Below are positions 32,549-41,868 of a stretch of DNA of 64,000 nt, one piece after another. The position numbers were made by a program, and so were the translations under genes. This DNA is from Cobetia marina (GTDB lineage: Bacteria > Pseudomonadota > Gammaproteobacteria > Pseudomonadales > Halomonadaceae): assembly GCF_001720485.1 (NCBI RefSeq), contig NZ_CP017114.1, positions 1-64,000 on the forward strand, read 5' to 3'. Numbering within the stretch: the stretch's first letter is position 1; each line of letters opens with the position of its first letter. The notes beneath the pieces are model-generated. The model had not been told where the DNA came from. It did not search any database and saw only the letters and a program-made list of their open reading frames with translations.

Positions 32549-32687
32549 TCGCCAGCTTGGCAGCTTGCCGCCCGGCTTGCCAGCGAGTCCCTCAACTCTC
32601 GCGAGGCGTGAATGCCACGCCTCGCCGCATGAGGAAGATCGCTGGCAGACCGGATGAGGACTCGGGCCCATTGGCCGGAAAGAGGGG

Positions 32688-33569
32688 TCAGGCAGCTGGC
32701 CAGGTCGCCAGCGCGATGCCCGCGAAGATCAGCAGGCCGGACCAGTGGTTGTTGAGAAATGCCTGGAAGCAGGGGCCACGCTCCCGCTCGCGAATCAGGC
32801 GCTGCTGCCAGACGAAGGTCACGGCCGCCGCGGCCAGCCCCAGCCAGTAGAAGATGCCCAGCGCCAGGTGCAGGCCGATGCCGATCAACACCGCCAGCAT
32901 GCCCAGCTGCAGCAGACCGATCATCAGCGTGTCGGCGCGGCCGAACAGCACGGCGGTGGACTTGATGCCGACCTTGAGGTCGTCATTGCGATCGACCATC
33001 GCATAGGCGGTGTCGTAGGCCACCGTCCACATCAGATTGGCCGCGAACAGCCACCAGCCATAGGTCGGCACCTCCTCAAGCGTCGCCGCGAAGGCCATCG
33101 GAATCGCCCAGCCGAAGGCGGCACCCAGCACCACCTGCGGCAGATGATGGAAGCGCTTCATGAACGGATAGCTGGCCGCCAGCAGCACGGCGACGATCGA
33201 CAGCAGCACCGTGGTCAGGTTGGTGAAGCACACCAGCACGAAGGCGGCCGCGACCAGCACACCGAACAGGGTCAGCGCCTCGCGCTCCGTGATGCGTCCT
33301 GAGGTCAGCGGGCGATCCCGGGTGCGTTCGACATGCTTGTCCCAGTGGCGATCCGCGTAGTCGTTGATCACGCAGCCGGCGGCACGCATCAGATAGACGC
33401 CAGCCACGAAGATCAGCAGCGTATCGCGGTCCGGTAGCCCATCGGCCGCCAGCCACAGGGCCCATAGGGTCGGCCACATCAGCAGCCAGGTGCCGATGGG
33501 GCGGTCCAGACGAGTCAGGGCGAGGTAATCGGCCAGTTTGGACGGGCGGGAAGCGGATGACGCTGACAT
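32688..33569 (-). CDS. ubiA: 4-hydroxybenzoate polyprenyltransferase
   Basis: Prenylates 4-hydroxybenzoate in ubiquinone synthesis; 293 residues with about eight or nine membrane helices. The two Asp-rich prenyl-diphosphate/Mg motifs are seen: NDYADRHWD near residue 69 and [13 protein letters not shown] near 189. It follows ubiC by 30 nt on the same strand, forming the usual ubiCA pair. Confidence 0.97.
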   Translation of the reverse strand: MSASSASRPSKLADYLALTRLDRPIGTWLLMWPTLWALWLAADGLPDRDTLLIFVAGVYLMRAAGCVINDYADRHWDKHVERTRDRPLTSGRITEREALTLFGVLVAAAFVLVCFTNLTTVLLSIVAVLLAASYPFMKRFHHLPQVVLGAAFGWAIPMAFAATLEEVPTYGWWLFAANLMWTVAYDTAYAMVDRNDDLKVGIKSTAVLFGRADTLMIGLLQLGMLAVLIGIGLHLALGIFYWLGLAAAAVTFVWQQRLIRERERGPCFQAFLNNHWSGLLIFAGIALATWPAA

Positions 33570-33599
33570 CAGGACTCCTGATCGAACGGCAGTGGGGAA

Positions 33600-34199
33600 T
33601 CAGAGTTCCAGAGCGTGCTGGAACCGAGGGGTGAAACCTTCCTGGACCAGTACCCGGAAGCGACCGTGCGAGAACATCGAGCGGCGCATCCACAGGCTGG
33701 CGGTGCGTGCCAGCGGCTGCGTGCTGGCAAGTCTCAGTGGCGCCCGGCTGACATCGATGGCGCTGCGGGTCAGGTCGGGCTGGCGGAACAGCCAATGGCC
33801 CAGCGAGCCTTCGCCGAGCGTCGAAAGACGGTGGCCATGGGCCAGGTCCAGCGCCGCCAGCGAGCGCGCGATCACCCAGGGCTCATCGCCATGACACAGG
33901 GCCACTTCGCGCCGCCAGACATGGCGTCGTGGCGCGATACCCAGCATCCGCGCCTCATCACGCCGGGCAGGGCCGGTGTCCTGCAGCAGCAGGCGCACGC
34001 GCAGCCCCTGACCATCGAGCATGCGCATGGCGTGATCGAGACGCTGGGTCAGCGAGTCACTGGAGGACAGCCATGGCCACCAGCCGGCCGGCATGACGCC
34101 TTGCAGGCTCGCGGCGGGCTGCCAGTGACGGCGGACCGCCGAGTCCATCGCTCTCTGGTGAGCGCAGGGGCAGGGAGTGTTGAGTTCCGAGCGAGACAT
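33600..34199 (-). CDS. ubiC: chorismate lyase
   Basis: Converts chorismate to 4-hydroxybenzoate and pyruvate, the first committed step of ubiquinone synthesis. 199 residues from ATG 34199. Family positions: SLTQRL near residue 50, LLQDTGPARRDEARMLGIAPRRHVWRREV (about 72-100), SLAALDLAHGHRLSTLGEGSLGHWLF. An internal ATG at 34148 (MDSAVRRHW) follows AGAGAG and is an equally plausible start that would give a length nearer the family norm. Confidence 0.88.
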   Translation of the reverse strand: MSRSELNTPCPCAHQRAMDSAVRRHWQPAASLQGVMPAGWWPWLSSSDSLTQRLDHAMRMLDGQGLRVRLLLQDTGPARRDEARMLGIAPRRHVWRREVALCHGDEPWVIARSLAALDLAHGHRLSTLGEGSLGHWLFRQPDLTRSAIDVSRAPLRLASTQPLARTASLWMRRSMFSHGRFRVLVQEGFTPRFQHALEL

Positions 34200-34404
34200 G
34201 GCCCGGATGGCGATCTTGCCGGCAAACGCTGCCGAGTGGGAGTGACAGACCACGATGAATTCCCTGTCAGGATGACAAGTGGCGAGTCTAGCACGCCCGA
34301 ACCGCAAGGCCTGCAGCGTGAGCATGCCCGCGCCAGTGGCAGGCTGGTATGCTGGGGCCCGACTACCCTCTTTTCCTCTCGGATCGATCTCAGGAGATGG
34401 CGCC

Positions 34405-35589
34405 ATGCGCGACCCTCGTACCCTTGTCATCATCGGCACCGGCATGGCCGGCATTGGCCTGGCGCGTGCCCTGCGTGCGCGTGACAAGGACAGTCGACTG
34501 ATCCTGGTCAGTCAGGACAGTGGCCACGATTACGCCAAGCCTCTGCTGTCCACCGCCTTTGCCAAGGGCATGAGCGCCCGGGCATTGGCACGGCAGACCT
34601 CCGTGGCCCTGGTGGATGAACTGGACGCCGAGCTGCGCACCCATCAGCGAGTGACGAGCATCGATACCCACGCGCGACAGGTCTGGCTGGGCGAGGAATG
34701 CCTGGCCTATGACGAGCTGGTGCTGGCACTCGGTGCCGCGCCGCGGCGACCCTTCCCCATCGATGACTCGGTCGGCTCGCGCGTGATGAGCATCAATGAT
34801 CTCGATGACTACGCCGCCTTCAGCGCCACGCTGACGGCAGCGCGTGAGGCGGGGGAGAGTGGCCGTGTCGTGATCGTCGGTGCCGGTCTGGTGGGGTGTG
34901 AATACGCCAATGACCTGAAAGCCGCAGGACATGAGGTCACCTTGGTCGCGGCGGGAGACACTCCGCTGGATGGCTTGCTTCCCCAGGCGCTCGGCCGGCG
35001 ACTTGGCAAGGCCTTCGATGCCATCGGCGTGCGTCGGCTGCAAGGAGAGATGGTCGAGACCATCACCGCCGGCAAGGCAACGCAGGCGCCCGTCAGCGTG
35101 GTGCTGCAGAGTGGTCATGCGGTGGAGGGCTCGCTGGTGCTGCTGGCCACGGGGCTCGCGCCACGCATCAAGCTGGCACAGGGCGCGGGGTTGAGTGCTG
35201 GTGGGGACGGCATCCGCGTCGATCGTCACCTTGCCACCTCCCGGCCGCATGTCTGGGCGCTGGGAGACTGCGCCAGTGTCGAAGGGGTCAATGCCATGTA
35301 CGTGCAGCCCCTGCAGGCCGCAGCCCGGGTGCTGGCCGCCAATCTGTGCGGCGAGGCGGTCGAGCTCGACTGGAAGGCCTGGCCCGTGCTGGTCAAGACA
35401 CCGGCGCTGCCCATCGTGGCCTACCCGCCTCGGACGGCCGTGGCGCGCTGGGACATCACGGGCGAGGGAGATGATCTCGATGCACGCGCTCTCGATGCGA
35501 ACGAACGCTTGATTGGATATGCGTTGACAGGCGCCTCCGTTCGCAGGAAAGTCGAGCTGGCGCGGCAGGCACCGCCGTTGCTAGGCTAG
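34405..35589 (+). CDS. rubB: rubredoxin-NAD(+) reductase-like flavoprotein
   Basis: FAD/NAD(P)-dependent reductase, 394 residues. FAD-binding IGTGMAGIGLARAL (about 10-23), DYAKPLLSTAFAKG, NAD-binding VIVGAGLVGCEYAND (about 155-169) and the second FAD motif VWALGDCASVEGVN near 287. The sequence and the synteny (ubiA-ubiC ... rubredoxin reductase - hup as in P. aeruginosa) point to rubredoxin reductase rather than a nitrite or ferredoxin reductase. CAGGAGA precedes ATG 34405. No rubredoxin gene is adjacent, unlike Pseudomonas. Confidence 0.83.
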   Translation: MRDPRTLVIIGTGMAGIGLARALRARDKDSRLILVSQDSGHDYAKPLLSTAFAKGMSARALARQTSVALVDELDAELRTHQRVTSIDTHARQVWLGEECLAYDELVLALGAAPRRPFPIDDSVGSRVMSINDLDDYAAFSATLTAAREAGESGRVVIVGAGLVGCEYANDLKAAGHEVTLVAAGDTPLDGLLPQALGRRLGKAFDAIGVRRLQGEMVETITAGKATQAPVSVVLQSGHAVEGSLVLLATGLAPRIKLAQGAGLSAGGDGIRVDRHLATSRPHVWALGDCASVEGVNAMYVQPLQAAARVLAANLCGEAVELDWKAWPVLVKTPALPIVAYPPRTAVARWDITGEGDDLDARALDANERLIGYALTGASVRRKVELARQAPPLLG

Positions 35590-35774
35590 GCGATGCCATG
35601 GCCGATGGTCGCAGACCCCTTGAAGCCAGCGTAGTCAGGCACGATAGTGAAGTTTCCGTCACAGAGCGTCAGGCGAGAATCAGGGACGACGTGTTACCGA
35701 TGACGTTCACCCCGTGAAAGGGGGACTCGGTATCGCATCGCCCAAGCGCCATGCAATGCCAGCAAGTGCAGCAA

Positions 35775-35825
35775 CATCCGTGCAAGAACAACATCCGTGC
35801 AAGAACAACATTCGTGCAAGAACAA
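35775..35825 (+). repeat. three tandem 17-bp repeats in the hup leader
   Basis: CATCCGTGCAAGAACAA occurs at 35775-35791 and 35792-35808 and, with one change (CATTCG...), at 35809-35825, head to tail without spacers. The array ends 55 nt before the HU start codon. Confidence 0.95.
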
Positions 35826-35880
35826 CAATGAATCGGCGGCTGAGCCGCCCGTGCAGAATGCCAAACCAGGAGGGCTTTTC

Positions 35881-36156
35881 ATGCGCAAGCCAGAACTCGC
35901 TGCGGCCATCGCCGAGCGTGCGGATCTGTCCAAGGACAAGGCTAGTCAAGTGTTGAACGTGATTCTCGACGAGATCACCCACACGGTCGCCAAGGGCAAC
36001 GATGTTTCATTGATTGGTTTTGGCTCCTTCACGGTGCGTCAGCGTGCAGCGCGTACCGGCAAGAACCCCCAGACAGGCAAACCCCTGACCATCCCGGCCA
36101 GCAAGACAGTGGCCTTCAAGCCGGGCAAGTCATTGAAGGATGCGGTGACCAAGTAA
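35881..36156 (+). CDS. hupB: HU-family DNA-binding protein
   Basis: Nucleoid protein of 91 residues. MRKPELAAAIAERADLSKDKA is the helical dimer part; GFGSFTVRQRAARTGKNPQTGKPLTIPASKTVAFKPGKSLKDAV is the DNA-clasping arm and C-terminus of the HU/IHF family. ATG 35881 has a strong CAGGAGGG site. The same position next to rubredoxin reductase holds an HU-like gene in P. aeruginosa (PA5348). Symbol by similarity; other hup paralogues probably exist outside the window. Confidence 0.93.
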   Translation: MRKPELAAAIAERADLSKDKASQVLNVILDEITHTVAKGNDVSLIGFGSFTVRQRAARTGKNPQTGKPLTIPASKTVAFKPGKSLKDAVTK

Positions 36157-36223
36157 GTCTGGTCCACGTCGCCGCGCCCCTGCTGGCGTGGCGGCCCGCC
36201 ATGCTTGCCCGATGTCAGTATCG

Positions 36224-36262
36224 ATGCCACCGGCTCCGCCACTCGGGCCCGGTGGCATTTTG
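36224..36262 (+). terminator. Rho-independent terminator of hupB
   Basis: ATGCCACCGG and CCGGTGGCAT pair around a GC-rich loop, followed by TTTGTC; 67 nt after the stop. Confidence 0.75.
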
Positions 36263-36334
36263 TCATGGACGGTATCGATGGCTGTTCGCGGCTGACCGCT
36301 TGACCGTGCCGCCTCTCAAGGAAGGAATGACGCC

Positions 36335-36691
36335 ATGAAGCTCAAGTTGCTGTTGTGGGTACTGGGCCTGCTGCTCAAGCGTGCCTTCCGGCGCGACCCC
36401 GAATTTCGCGCTCAGCTCGAGACGCGTTCGCTGGATTGGGGCGTTGCCACGGAGGATCTGAGCATCGCGCGTCATTATCGGATGTCTCGGGAAGGTGTGA
36501 CCTCCGGCACCGGTCTGCCGGTGGATACGGAGCTTGAGCTGCGCTTCGCGCATGCTGAGAGTGCGGTGGCCTTCCTGCTCAAGCCGTCTCCCAAGGCCTT
36601 CTTGAATGGCATGATGGAGCAGCGCGTGCGTCTGGTCGGGGATTCCGCCCAGCTCAATCGTCTGCAGTCATTGCTCAAGCGGATTCGCTGA
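36335..36691 (+). CDS. small protein with possible SCP2-like fold
   Basis: 118 residues. The N-terminus KLKLLLWVLGLLLKRAFRRDPEF could be an amphipathic or membrane-surface helix; the rest (LELRFAHAESAVAFLLKPSPKAFLNGMMEQRVRLVGDSAQL) has the alpha/beta rhythm of sterol-carrier-protein-2-like domains. I do not recognise it firmly. AAGGAATGACGCC precedes the ATG, and a strong terminator follows, so it is probably a real single-gene unit. Confidence 0.65.
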   Translation: MKLKLLLWVLGLLLKRAFRRDPEFRAQLETRSLDWGVATEDLSIARHYRMSREGVTSGTGLPVDTELELRFAHAESAVAFLLKPSPKAFLNGMMEQRVRLVGDSAQLNRLQSLLKRIR

Positions 36692-36716
36692 ACCGACGGC
36701 CATGCCGTAGTGACCG

Positions 36717-36755
36717 AAAAAAACGCCCCGCTGATCTGCTCAGCGGGGCGTTTTT
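36717..36755. terminator. bidirectional Rho-independent terminator
   Basis: Seven A, ACGCCCCGCTGA, a 5-nt loop, TCAGCGGGGCGT and five T: works for the 118-residue gene and the convergent DUF2780-like gene. Confidence 0.93.
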
Positions 36756-36774
36756 CGTGAGGGCACGCAAGGTG

Positions 36775-37191
36775 TCACAGCAGATGCTTGAGGCCCGGGA
36801 TGCCCTCGATGACCTGGTCGACCACACCATCGCCGGCTTGCTCGCGCGCATAGCTCAGCGTCTCATCGGCCACGCCACGTGCCTGATCCATGTTCAGGTC
36901 CAGTCCCATCAGCTTCTGGCCCAGCTCCAGTGCTCCCCCTCCGCTGCCTCCGGTGAATGCACTGACCGCCCCCATCAGGCCGCCCATGAGGCCACCGCCC
37001 CCGGACTCGGCGGCTTCCTCGCCAGCGCTGCCGATCAACCCTTCGGCGCCCGGAATGGCTCCCAGCAGTGATGCCGCCGGCCCATCCGGGCCCTGTTCAC
37101 GCACGAACTTGAGAATGAGGCCGACCGCCTGTTCGGCAATCTCCGGTGACAGCCCGAGGGCGCCAGTGACACGTTCGATGAGTGGGTGCAT
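36775..37191 (-). CDS. DUF2780-like glycine-rich protein
   Basis: 138 residues from ATG 37191 (GGAGAA upstream). The N-terminus HPLIERVTGALGLSPEIAEQAVGLILKFVREQGP resembles the start of DUF2780 (VcgC/VcgE) proteins. The middle is Gly/Ala/Met-rich (ESGGGGLMGGLMGAVSAFTG) and the C-terminal QAGDGVVDQVIEGIPGLKHLL resembles the family's repeated amphipathic end. No signal peptide. Function unknown; convergent with the 118-residue gene. Confidence 0.7.
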   Translation of the reverse strand: MHPLIERVTGALGLSPEIAEQAVGLILKFVREQGPDGPAASLLGAIPGAEGLIGSAGEEAAESGGGGLMGGLMGAVSAFTGGSGGGALELGQKLMGLDLNMDQARGVADETLSYAREQAGDGVVDQVIEGIPGLKHLL

Positions 37192-37393
37192 CGGTATTCT
37201 CCATGAAATCCGGGGTAGGCATGAGTGGGTAGCATGAGTGGGTAGAGTGGCACGGACGGAGAGTTTGGCGCCTGAAGCGCTTGCCAACGCTTGTGTGAGC
37301 CGGAGCTATCGGACACGGCAGAACAGGGTGGTATGCTAGCGGCATAAATCTAAAGTCTAATGCGCTGCTCGCGCCCTGGTCACGGAACACTTC

Positions 37394-39646
37394 ATGACAC
37401 GCTCCCTGCAACACTCGCTCATCCACTCCCTGCGTCGACTGTGGACGCTGGATGCCTTCAGCTATTCGCTGCGCATGCTCATCGCGCTGGGCGGTGTGAT
37501 GGCGGTAGGGTTCTGGCTGGACGAGATGGCGCTGGTGATCCCGCTGTTTCTCGGCGTGATTGCCTCGGGACTGGCGGAAACGGATGACCATTGGCGCGGG
37601 CGACTGCGCGCGCTGGGCATGACACTGGCCTGCTTCAGCATCGCCGCCGTCTCGGTGGAACTGCTGTTCGGCATGCCGTTGCCCTTCGTGATCGGCCTGG
37701 CGCTGGCCACCTTCACTCTGCCGATGCTGGCGGCGATCGATGCCCGCTACGGGGCCATCGCCCGCGCCTCGCTGATTCTGGCCGTGTACACCATGATCAG
37801 TCTCGAGCAGCAGCATGGCGATGGGCAGATCGCGCTGCTGGAACGCAGCCTGCCCGAGTGGCTGCGTGAGCCGGGACTGGGCATCAATCTGGTCCAGCCG
37901 TTGCTGCTGGTGATCGGCGCGACCTGGTATGGCCTGCTGTCGGTACTGTGGTGCGCGCTGTTCTCGCGTCAGCCGCTCAAGCACAGCATGGCGACCCTCT
38001 ACCGTGAACTGGGCCGCTATCTGATTCTCAAGGCTCAGCTGTTCGAGCCACTGCGCAACGTGGATCGCTCGGCGCGTCGTCTGGCGCTGGCGGAGCAGAA
38101 TGGTCGCGTGGTCGTGGCGCTCAACCAGACCAAGGAGATGGTCTTCCGGCGTCTTGCCGGGCGGCGCGACACCAGCAAGCTGGATCGCTACCTGCGGCTC
38201 TACTTCATCGCCCAGGACCTTCATGAGCGGGCCAGTTCGAGCCATTACCCCTATGGCCAGCTCAGTGATGCCTTCTTCCACCACGATATCCTGTTCCGCT
38301 GTCAGCGCCTGCTGGAGCAGCAGGGCGGCGCCTGCAAGGGGCTGGGCCGGGCGCTGCTGATGCGTCAGCCCTTCGAGGCCAGTGACAGCCAGCAGGCGCT
38401 GGAAGACCTCAACGCCTCGCTCGAGTATCTCAAGCAGCAGCATCGGCCTGAATGGCGTCATCTGATGCAGGCGCTGGAGGCGCTGGCGGGCAACCTGCGG
38501 TTGATCGAAGGGCAGATCGAGCGACTCGGCGATCTGGAAGCCAGCAGCAGTGAAAGCGACAACAGCCTGCTGGATCGCTCGCCTCACGGCACGCGGGACA
38601 TGCTCGAGCGCATTCGCAGCCATCTGACCCCGCGCTCGCCGATCTTCCGTCATTCACTGCGCCTGACCGCGACCCTGGTGGCCGGCTATGGCGTGCTGCT
38701 GGCGGTCCACCCGACCCAGGGCTACTGGATTCTGCTGACGGGGCTGTTCGTCTGCCGGCCCAGCTTCGGCGATACCCGGCGCACCCTGGCTCAGCGCATC
38801 GTCGGTACCTTGATCGGTCTGCTGGCCGGCTGGGCGCTGATCAGCCTGTTCCCGGCCCCCACCCTCCAGGCCGGCATCGCCGTGGTCGCGGGGGTGCTGT
38901 TCTTCGCCACGCGCGGGTCACGCTACACCCTGGCGACGGCGGCCATCACCCTGATGGTGCTGGCCTGCTTCAACCAGGTCGGTGATGGCTTCGATCTCAT
39001 CTGGCCGCGACTGTTCGATACGCTGGTCGGTGGCCTGCTGGCGGGGCTTTCCGTGGTGTTGATCCTGCCGGACTGGCAGGGCCGCAAGCTCTATCGTCAG
39101 GCCGGTGTCAGCCTCAAGACCAGCGGGCGCTATCTGGGGGAGGTGCTGTCCCAGTATCGTCACGGCAAGCGCGATGACCTGGCCTACCGCCTGGCGCGGC
39201 GCAATGCCCACAATGCCGACGCCGCCTTCTCGAGCCTGCTGGCGACGGCGCGCAAGGAGCCGGGCCATTTCCGGCGTGACGTGGAACCGGGCTTCGGCTT
39301 CCTGCTCCATGCCCATACCGCGCTGGGGTATCTGTCGGCATTGGCGGCGCATCGTGGCGAGCTGGAATCTACCTCGTCCGCCAGCAGCGGCATCGAGACG
39401 CTGTTGCGCCATGGCGAGCGTCTGAGTCAGCAGCTGACGACATTGGGTGAGCAGCTGGAGGCGGGCGGCGAGATCACCCTCACGCTGGAAAGCGATCATG
39501 AGATCGCGGCGCTGGAGGCCGAGATCGAGCAGGTCGAGTCCACCACCGGGCGCCTGGCGCTGTCACAGCTGATTCTGGTGCTGCGGCTGTTGCAGCCGCT
39601 GGAAAGTGCCGGCACCCAGCTGATCAAGGCCAGCCGCGCCAGCTGA
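37394..39646 (+). CDS. yccS: YccS/FUSC-family membrane transporter
   Basis: 750 residues with two blocks of about five to six membrane helices (residues about 22-190 and 410-560) and two cytoplasmic regions, the layout of YccS/YhfK and aromatic-acid exporters. Motifs: RMLIALGGVMAVGFWLDEMALVIPLFLGVIASGLAETDD near the N-terminus, LTGLFVCRPSFGDTRRTLAQRIVGTLIGLLAGW near 450. The natural substrate is not known. It stands alone between the DUF2780-like gene and the convergent recG. Confidence 0.87.
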   Translation: MTRSLQHSLIHSLRRLWTLDAFSYSLRMLIALGGVMAVGFWLDEMALVIPLFLGVIASGLAETDDHWRGRLRALGMTLACFSIAAVSVELLFGMPLPFVIGLALATFTLPMLAAIDARYGAIARASLILAVYTMISLEQQHGDGQIALLERSLPEWLREPGLGINLVQPLLLVIGATWYGLLSVLWCALFSRQPLKHSMATLYRELGRYLILKAQLFEPLRNVDRSARRLALAEQNGRVVVALNQTKEMVFRRLAGRRDTSKLDRYLRLYFIAQDLHERASSSHYPYGQLSDAFFHHDILFRCQRLLEQQGGACKGLGRALLMRQPFEASDSQQALEDLNASLEYLKQQHRPEWRHLMQALEALAGNLRLIEGQIERLGDLEASSSESDNSLLDRSPHGTRDMLERIRSHLTPRSPIFRHSLRLTATLVAGYGVLLAVHPTQGYWILLTGLFVCRPSFGDTRRTLAQRIVGTLIGLLAGWALISLFPAPTLQAGIAVVAGVLFFATRGSRYTLATAAITLMVLACFNQVGDGFDLIWPRLFDTLVGGLLAGLSVVLILPDWQGRKLYRQAGVSLKTSGRYLGEVLSQYRHGKRDDLAYRLARRNAHNADAAFSSLLATARKEPGHFRRDVEPGFGFLLHAHTALGYLSALAAHRGELESTSSASSGIETLLRHGERLSQQLTTLGEQLEAGGEITLTLESDHEIAALEAEIEQVESTTGRLALSQLILVLRLLQPLESAGTQLIKASRAS

Positions 39647-39726
39647 GGGCTGGCGCGGCTGGCAAGTGGCCAAGTGAACGAGTGACCAGGTGAACGAGTG
39701 CGTTGGGGGACAGGTGGGCAGGGCGC

Positions 39727-41868
39727 TCAGACGGCGCCGTATTGGCCAGCCGCCTCCCCCAGCCAGCGGCGGATCAGGGGCTCCGCGGCCTGGGGGGCCT
39801 CAGTGAGAATGGCGTCGGCCAGGGTGGTGGTCGGGGCGATCAGGTCGCTGTCACGCTCGAGATCGGCGATCTTCATCCCCGCCAGCCCCGTCTGGCGCGT
39901 GCCCAGCACTTCGCCGGGCCCGCGCAGCTCCAGGTCCTTCTCGGCGATCTTGAAGCCGTCGGTGGTCTCGCGCATCACCGCCAGGCGTTGCCTGGAGTGC
40001 TGAGAGAGCGGAGGATGATAGAGCAGCACGCAGAAGCTCTCGGTGCTGCCACGCCCGACACGCCCGCGTAGCTGGTGCAGCTGCGACAGGCCGAGACGCT
40101 CGGGGTTGTCGATCACCATCAGGCTGGCATTCGGCACATCGACCCCGACCTCGATCACCGTGGTGGCCACCAGCAGGTCATGTTCGCCTTCCTTGAACGC
40201 CGCCATCACCTCGGCCTTCTCGGCCGCCTTCATGCGGCCGTGCACCAGACCGATGGACAGCTCCGGCAACGCCTCGGTCAGCTCGTCACGCGTCACCTCG
40301 GCGGCCTGACAGGTCATCACCTCGGATTCCTCGATCAGCGTGCATACCCAATAGGCCTGACGACCCTCGGCGCAGGCGGCGCGAATGCGCTCGACCACCT
40401 CGGGGCGCCGCGGGTCGGCCACTGCCACGGTCTGTACCGGGGTACGCCCCGGGGGAAGCTCGTCGATCACCGAGAGATCGAGATCCGCGTAGGCGCTCAT
40501 CGCCAGAGTGCGCGGGATCGGCGTGGCGGTCATGATCAGCTGATGGGGGGTCAGGCCGCCGGCCTCGCCCTTCTCGCGCAAGGCGAGACGCTGATGCACG
40601 CCGAAGCGATGCTGCTCATCGACGATCGCCAGCCCCAGGCGCTGAAAGGTCACGTCGGCCTGGAACAGCGCGTGAGTCCCGACCACCATGCGTGCCCGGC
40701 CATCGGCGATGGCCGCCTTGGCATCCAGCCGCGCCTTGCCCTTGAGCTTGCCGGCCAGCCACGCGACCTCGATGCCCAGTGGCTCCAGCCATTCGCGGAA
40801 GTTGCGATAGTGCTGCTCGGCGAGGATCTCGGTGGGGGCCATCAAGGCGGCCTGACAGCCACCACCGATGGCGATCAGGGCCGCCATTGCCGCCACCACC
40901 GTCTTGCCCGAGCCCACGTCGCCCTGCACCAGGCGCAGCATCGGCACTTCGCGCGCCAGGTCACGGCGTACCTCATCCAGCACACGGCGCTGGGCGCCGG
41001 TCAGCGAGAAGGGCAACTGGGCAAGAAAGCGGGTGCTCAGGCCACCGCTGGCGCTCAACGAGGGGGCGCCATCCTGCTGGATGCGCGCTCGCACCTGCCG
41101 CAGGCTCAGCTGATGGGCGAGCAGTTCTTCCTGGGCGAGACGCCGCTGACTGGGATGCACGCCGTCGCTCATCTGATCGACGGGCGCATCCGGCGGTGGC
41201 TCATGCAGGAAACGCAGGCATTCGATCACCCCGGGCAGGCGAAAGCGTGCGCGCAGGGTGTCGGGGATCAGGTCCGGCAGCTCATGGGGCGTCTCCTCGA
41301 GCTGCTTGAGGGCCTGGCCGATCAAGCCGCGCAGGCGCGCCTGATTGAGTCCTTCGGTGGCCGGATAGATGGGGGTGAGGTGGTCTTCCACCGGGGCCGC
41401 GCCCTGACCGAGCAGACGGTATTCCGGATGATAGATCTCGAGACCGGTGGCCCCGGCACGCGCCTCGCCGAAGCAGCGCACGCTGTGGCCACGCTGGAAC
41501 TGCTGTTGCTGGGCGGGAGAGAAGTGGAAGAAGCGCAGACTGAGGATGCCGCTGCCATCGCGCAGGCGCACCAGCAGGCTGCGCCGGCGACCCTTGACGA
41601 TGTCGCAGGCCGTCACCTCGCCTTCCACCACCGCCTCCATGCCGCTCTTGAGCGTGCCGATGGGGGTGACGCGAGTCCTGTCCTGATAACGCAGCGGCAG
41701 GTGGAAGAGCAGGTCCGCCACGCGCTCCAGTCCCAGCCGCGAGAGTTTCTCGCTCAGCGCGGGGCCGACCCCGCTCAGGCTGTCCAGCGGTTGCGCCAGC
41801 GCGCCGGTGGCAAAGACACCGGCGCTGGCGGGCCCGGCAGATGAGGCGTCCGTGCCCGCCCTGCTCAT
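39727..41868 (-). CDS. recG: ATP-dependent DNA helicase RecG
   Basis: Remodels stalled replication forks and Holliday junctions; 713 residues, slightly longer than the usual ~690. Wedge/OB domain at the N-terminal third, Walker A GDVGSGKTVVA near 305, DEQHRFGVHQR near 395, VHGRMKAAEKAEVM and the C-terminal QLRGRVGRGSTESFC. ATG 41868 overlaps the oxyR stop as ATGA, showing translational coupling; the longer frame starts inside oxyR and is rejected. Confidence 0.96.
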   Translation of the reverse strand: MSRAGTDASSAGPASAGVFATGALAQPLDSLSGVGPALSEKLSRLGLERVADLLFHLPLRYQDRTRVTPIGTLKSGMEAVVEGEVTACDIVKGRRRSLLVRLRDGSGILSLRFFHFSPAQQQQFQRGHSVRCFGEARAGATGLEIYHPEYRLLGQGAAPVEDHLTPIYPATEGLNQARLRGLIGQALKQLEETPHELPDLIPDTLRARFRLPGVIECLRFLHEPPPDAPVDQMSDGVHPSQRRLAQEELLAHQLSLRQVRARIQQDGAPSLSASGGLSTRFLAQLPFSLTGAQRRVLDEVRRDLAREVPMLRLVQGDVGSGKTVVAAMAALIAIGGGCQAALMAPTEILAEQHYRNFREWLEPLGIEVAWLAGKLKGKARLDAKAAIADGRARMVVGTHALFQADVTFQRLGLAIVDEQHRFGVHQRLALREKGEAGGLTPHQLIMTATPIPRTLAMSAYADLDLSVIDELPPGRTPVQTVAVADPRRPEVVERIRAACAEGRQAYWVCTLIEESEVMTCQAAEVTRDELTEALPELSIGLVHGRMKAAEKAEVMAAFKEGEHDLLVATTVIEVGVDVPNASLMVIDNPERLGLSQLHQLRGRVGRGSTESFCVLLYHPPLSQHSRQRLAVMRETTDGFKIAEKDLELRGPGEVLGTRQTGLAGMKIADLERDSDLIAPTTTLADAILTEAPQAAEPLIRRWLGEAAGQYGAV

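Noticed and set aside
35797..35880. N-terminal extension of HupB starting at 35797
   Set aside because: The extra 28 codons come from the 17-bp repeat array and leader; ATG 35881 has a strong ribosome-binding site and is the family start.
37210..37250. GCATGAGTGGGTA tandem duplicate upstream of the DUF2780-like gene
   Set aside because: Two short copies only, low information; no role can be argued.
39665..39712. GTGAACGAGTG repeat between yccS and recG
   Set aside because: Two imperfect short copies in an intergenic gap; no terminator or operator logic.
40075..41844. 589-codon plus-strand frame opposite recG
   Set aside because: recG is unambiguous on the other strand with all helicase motifs; the frame is a composition shadow.
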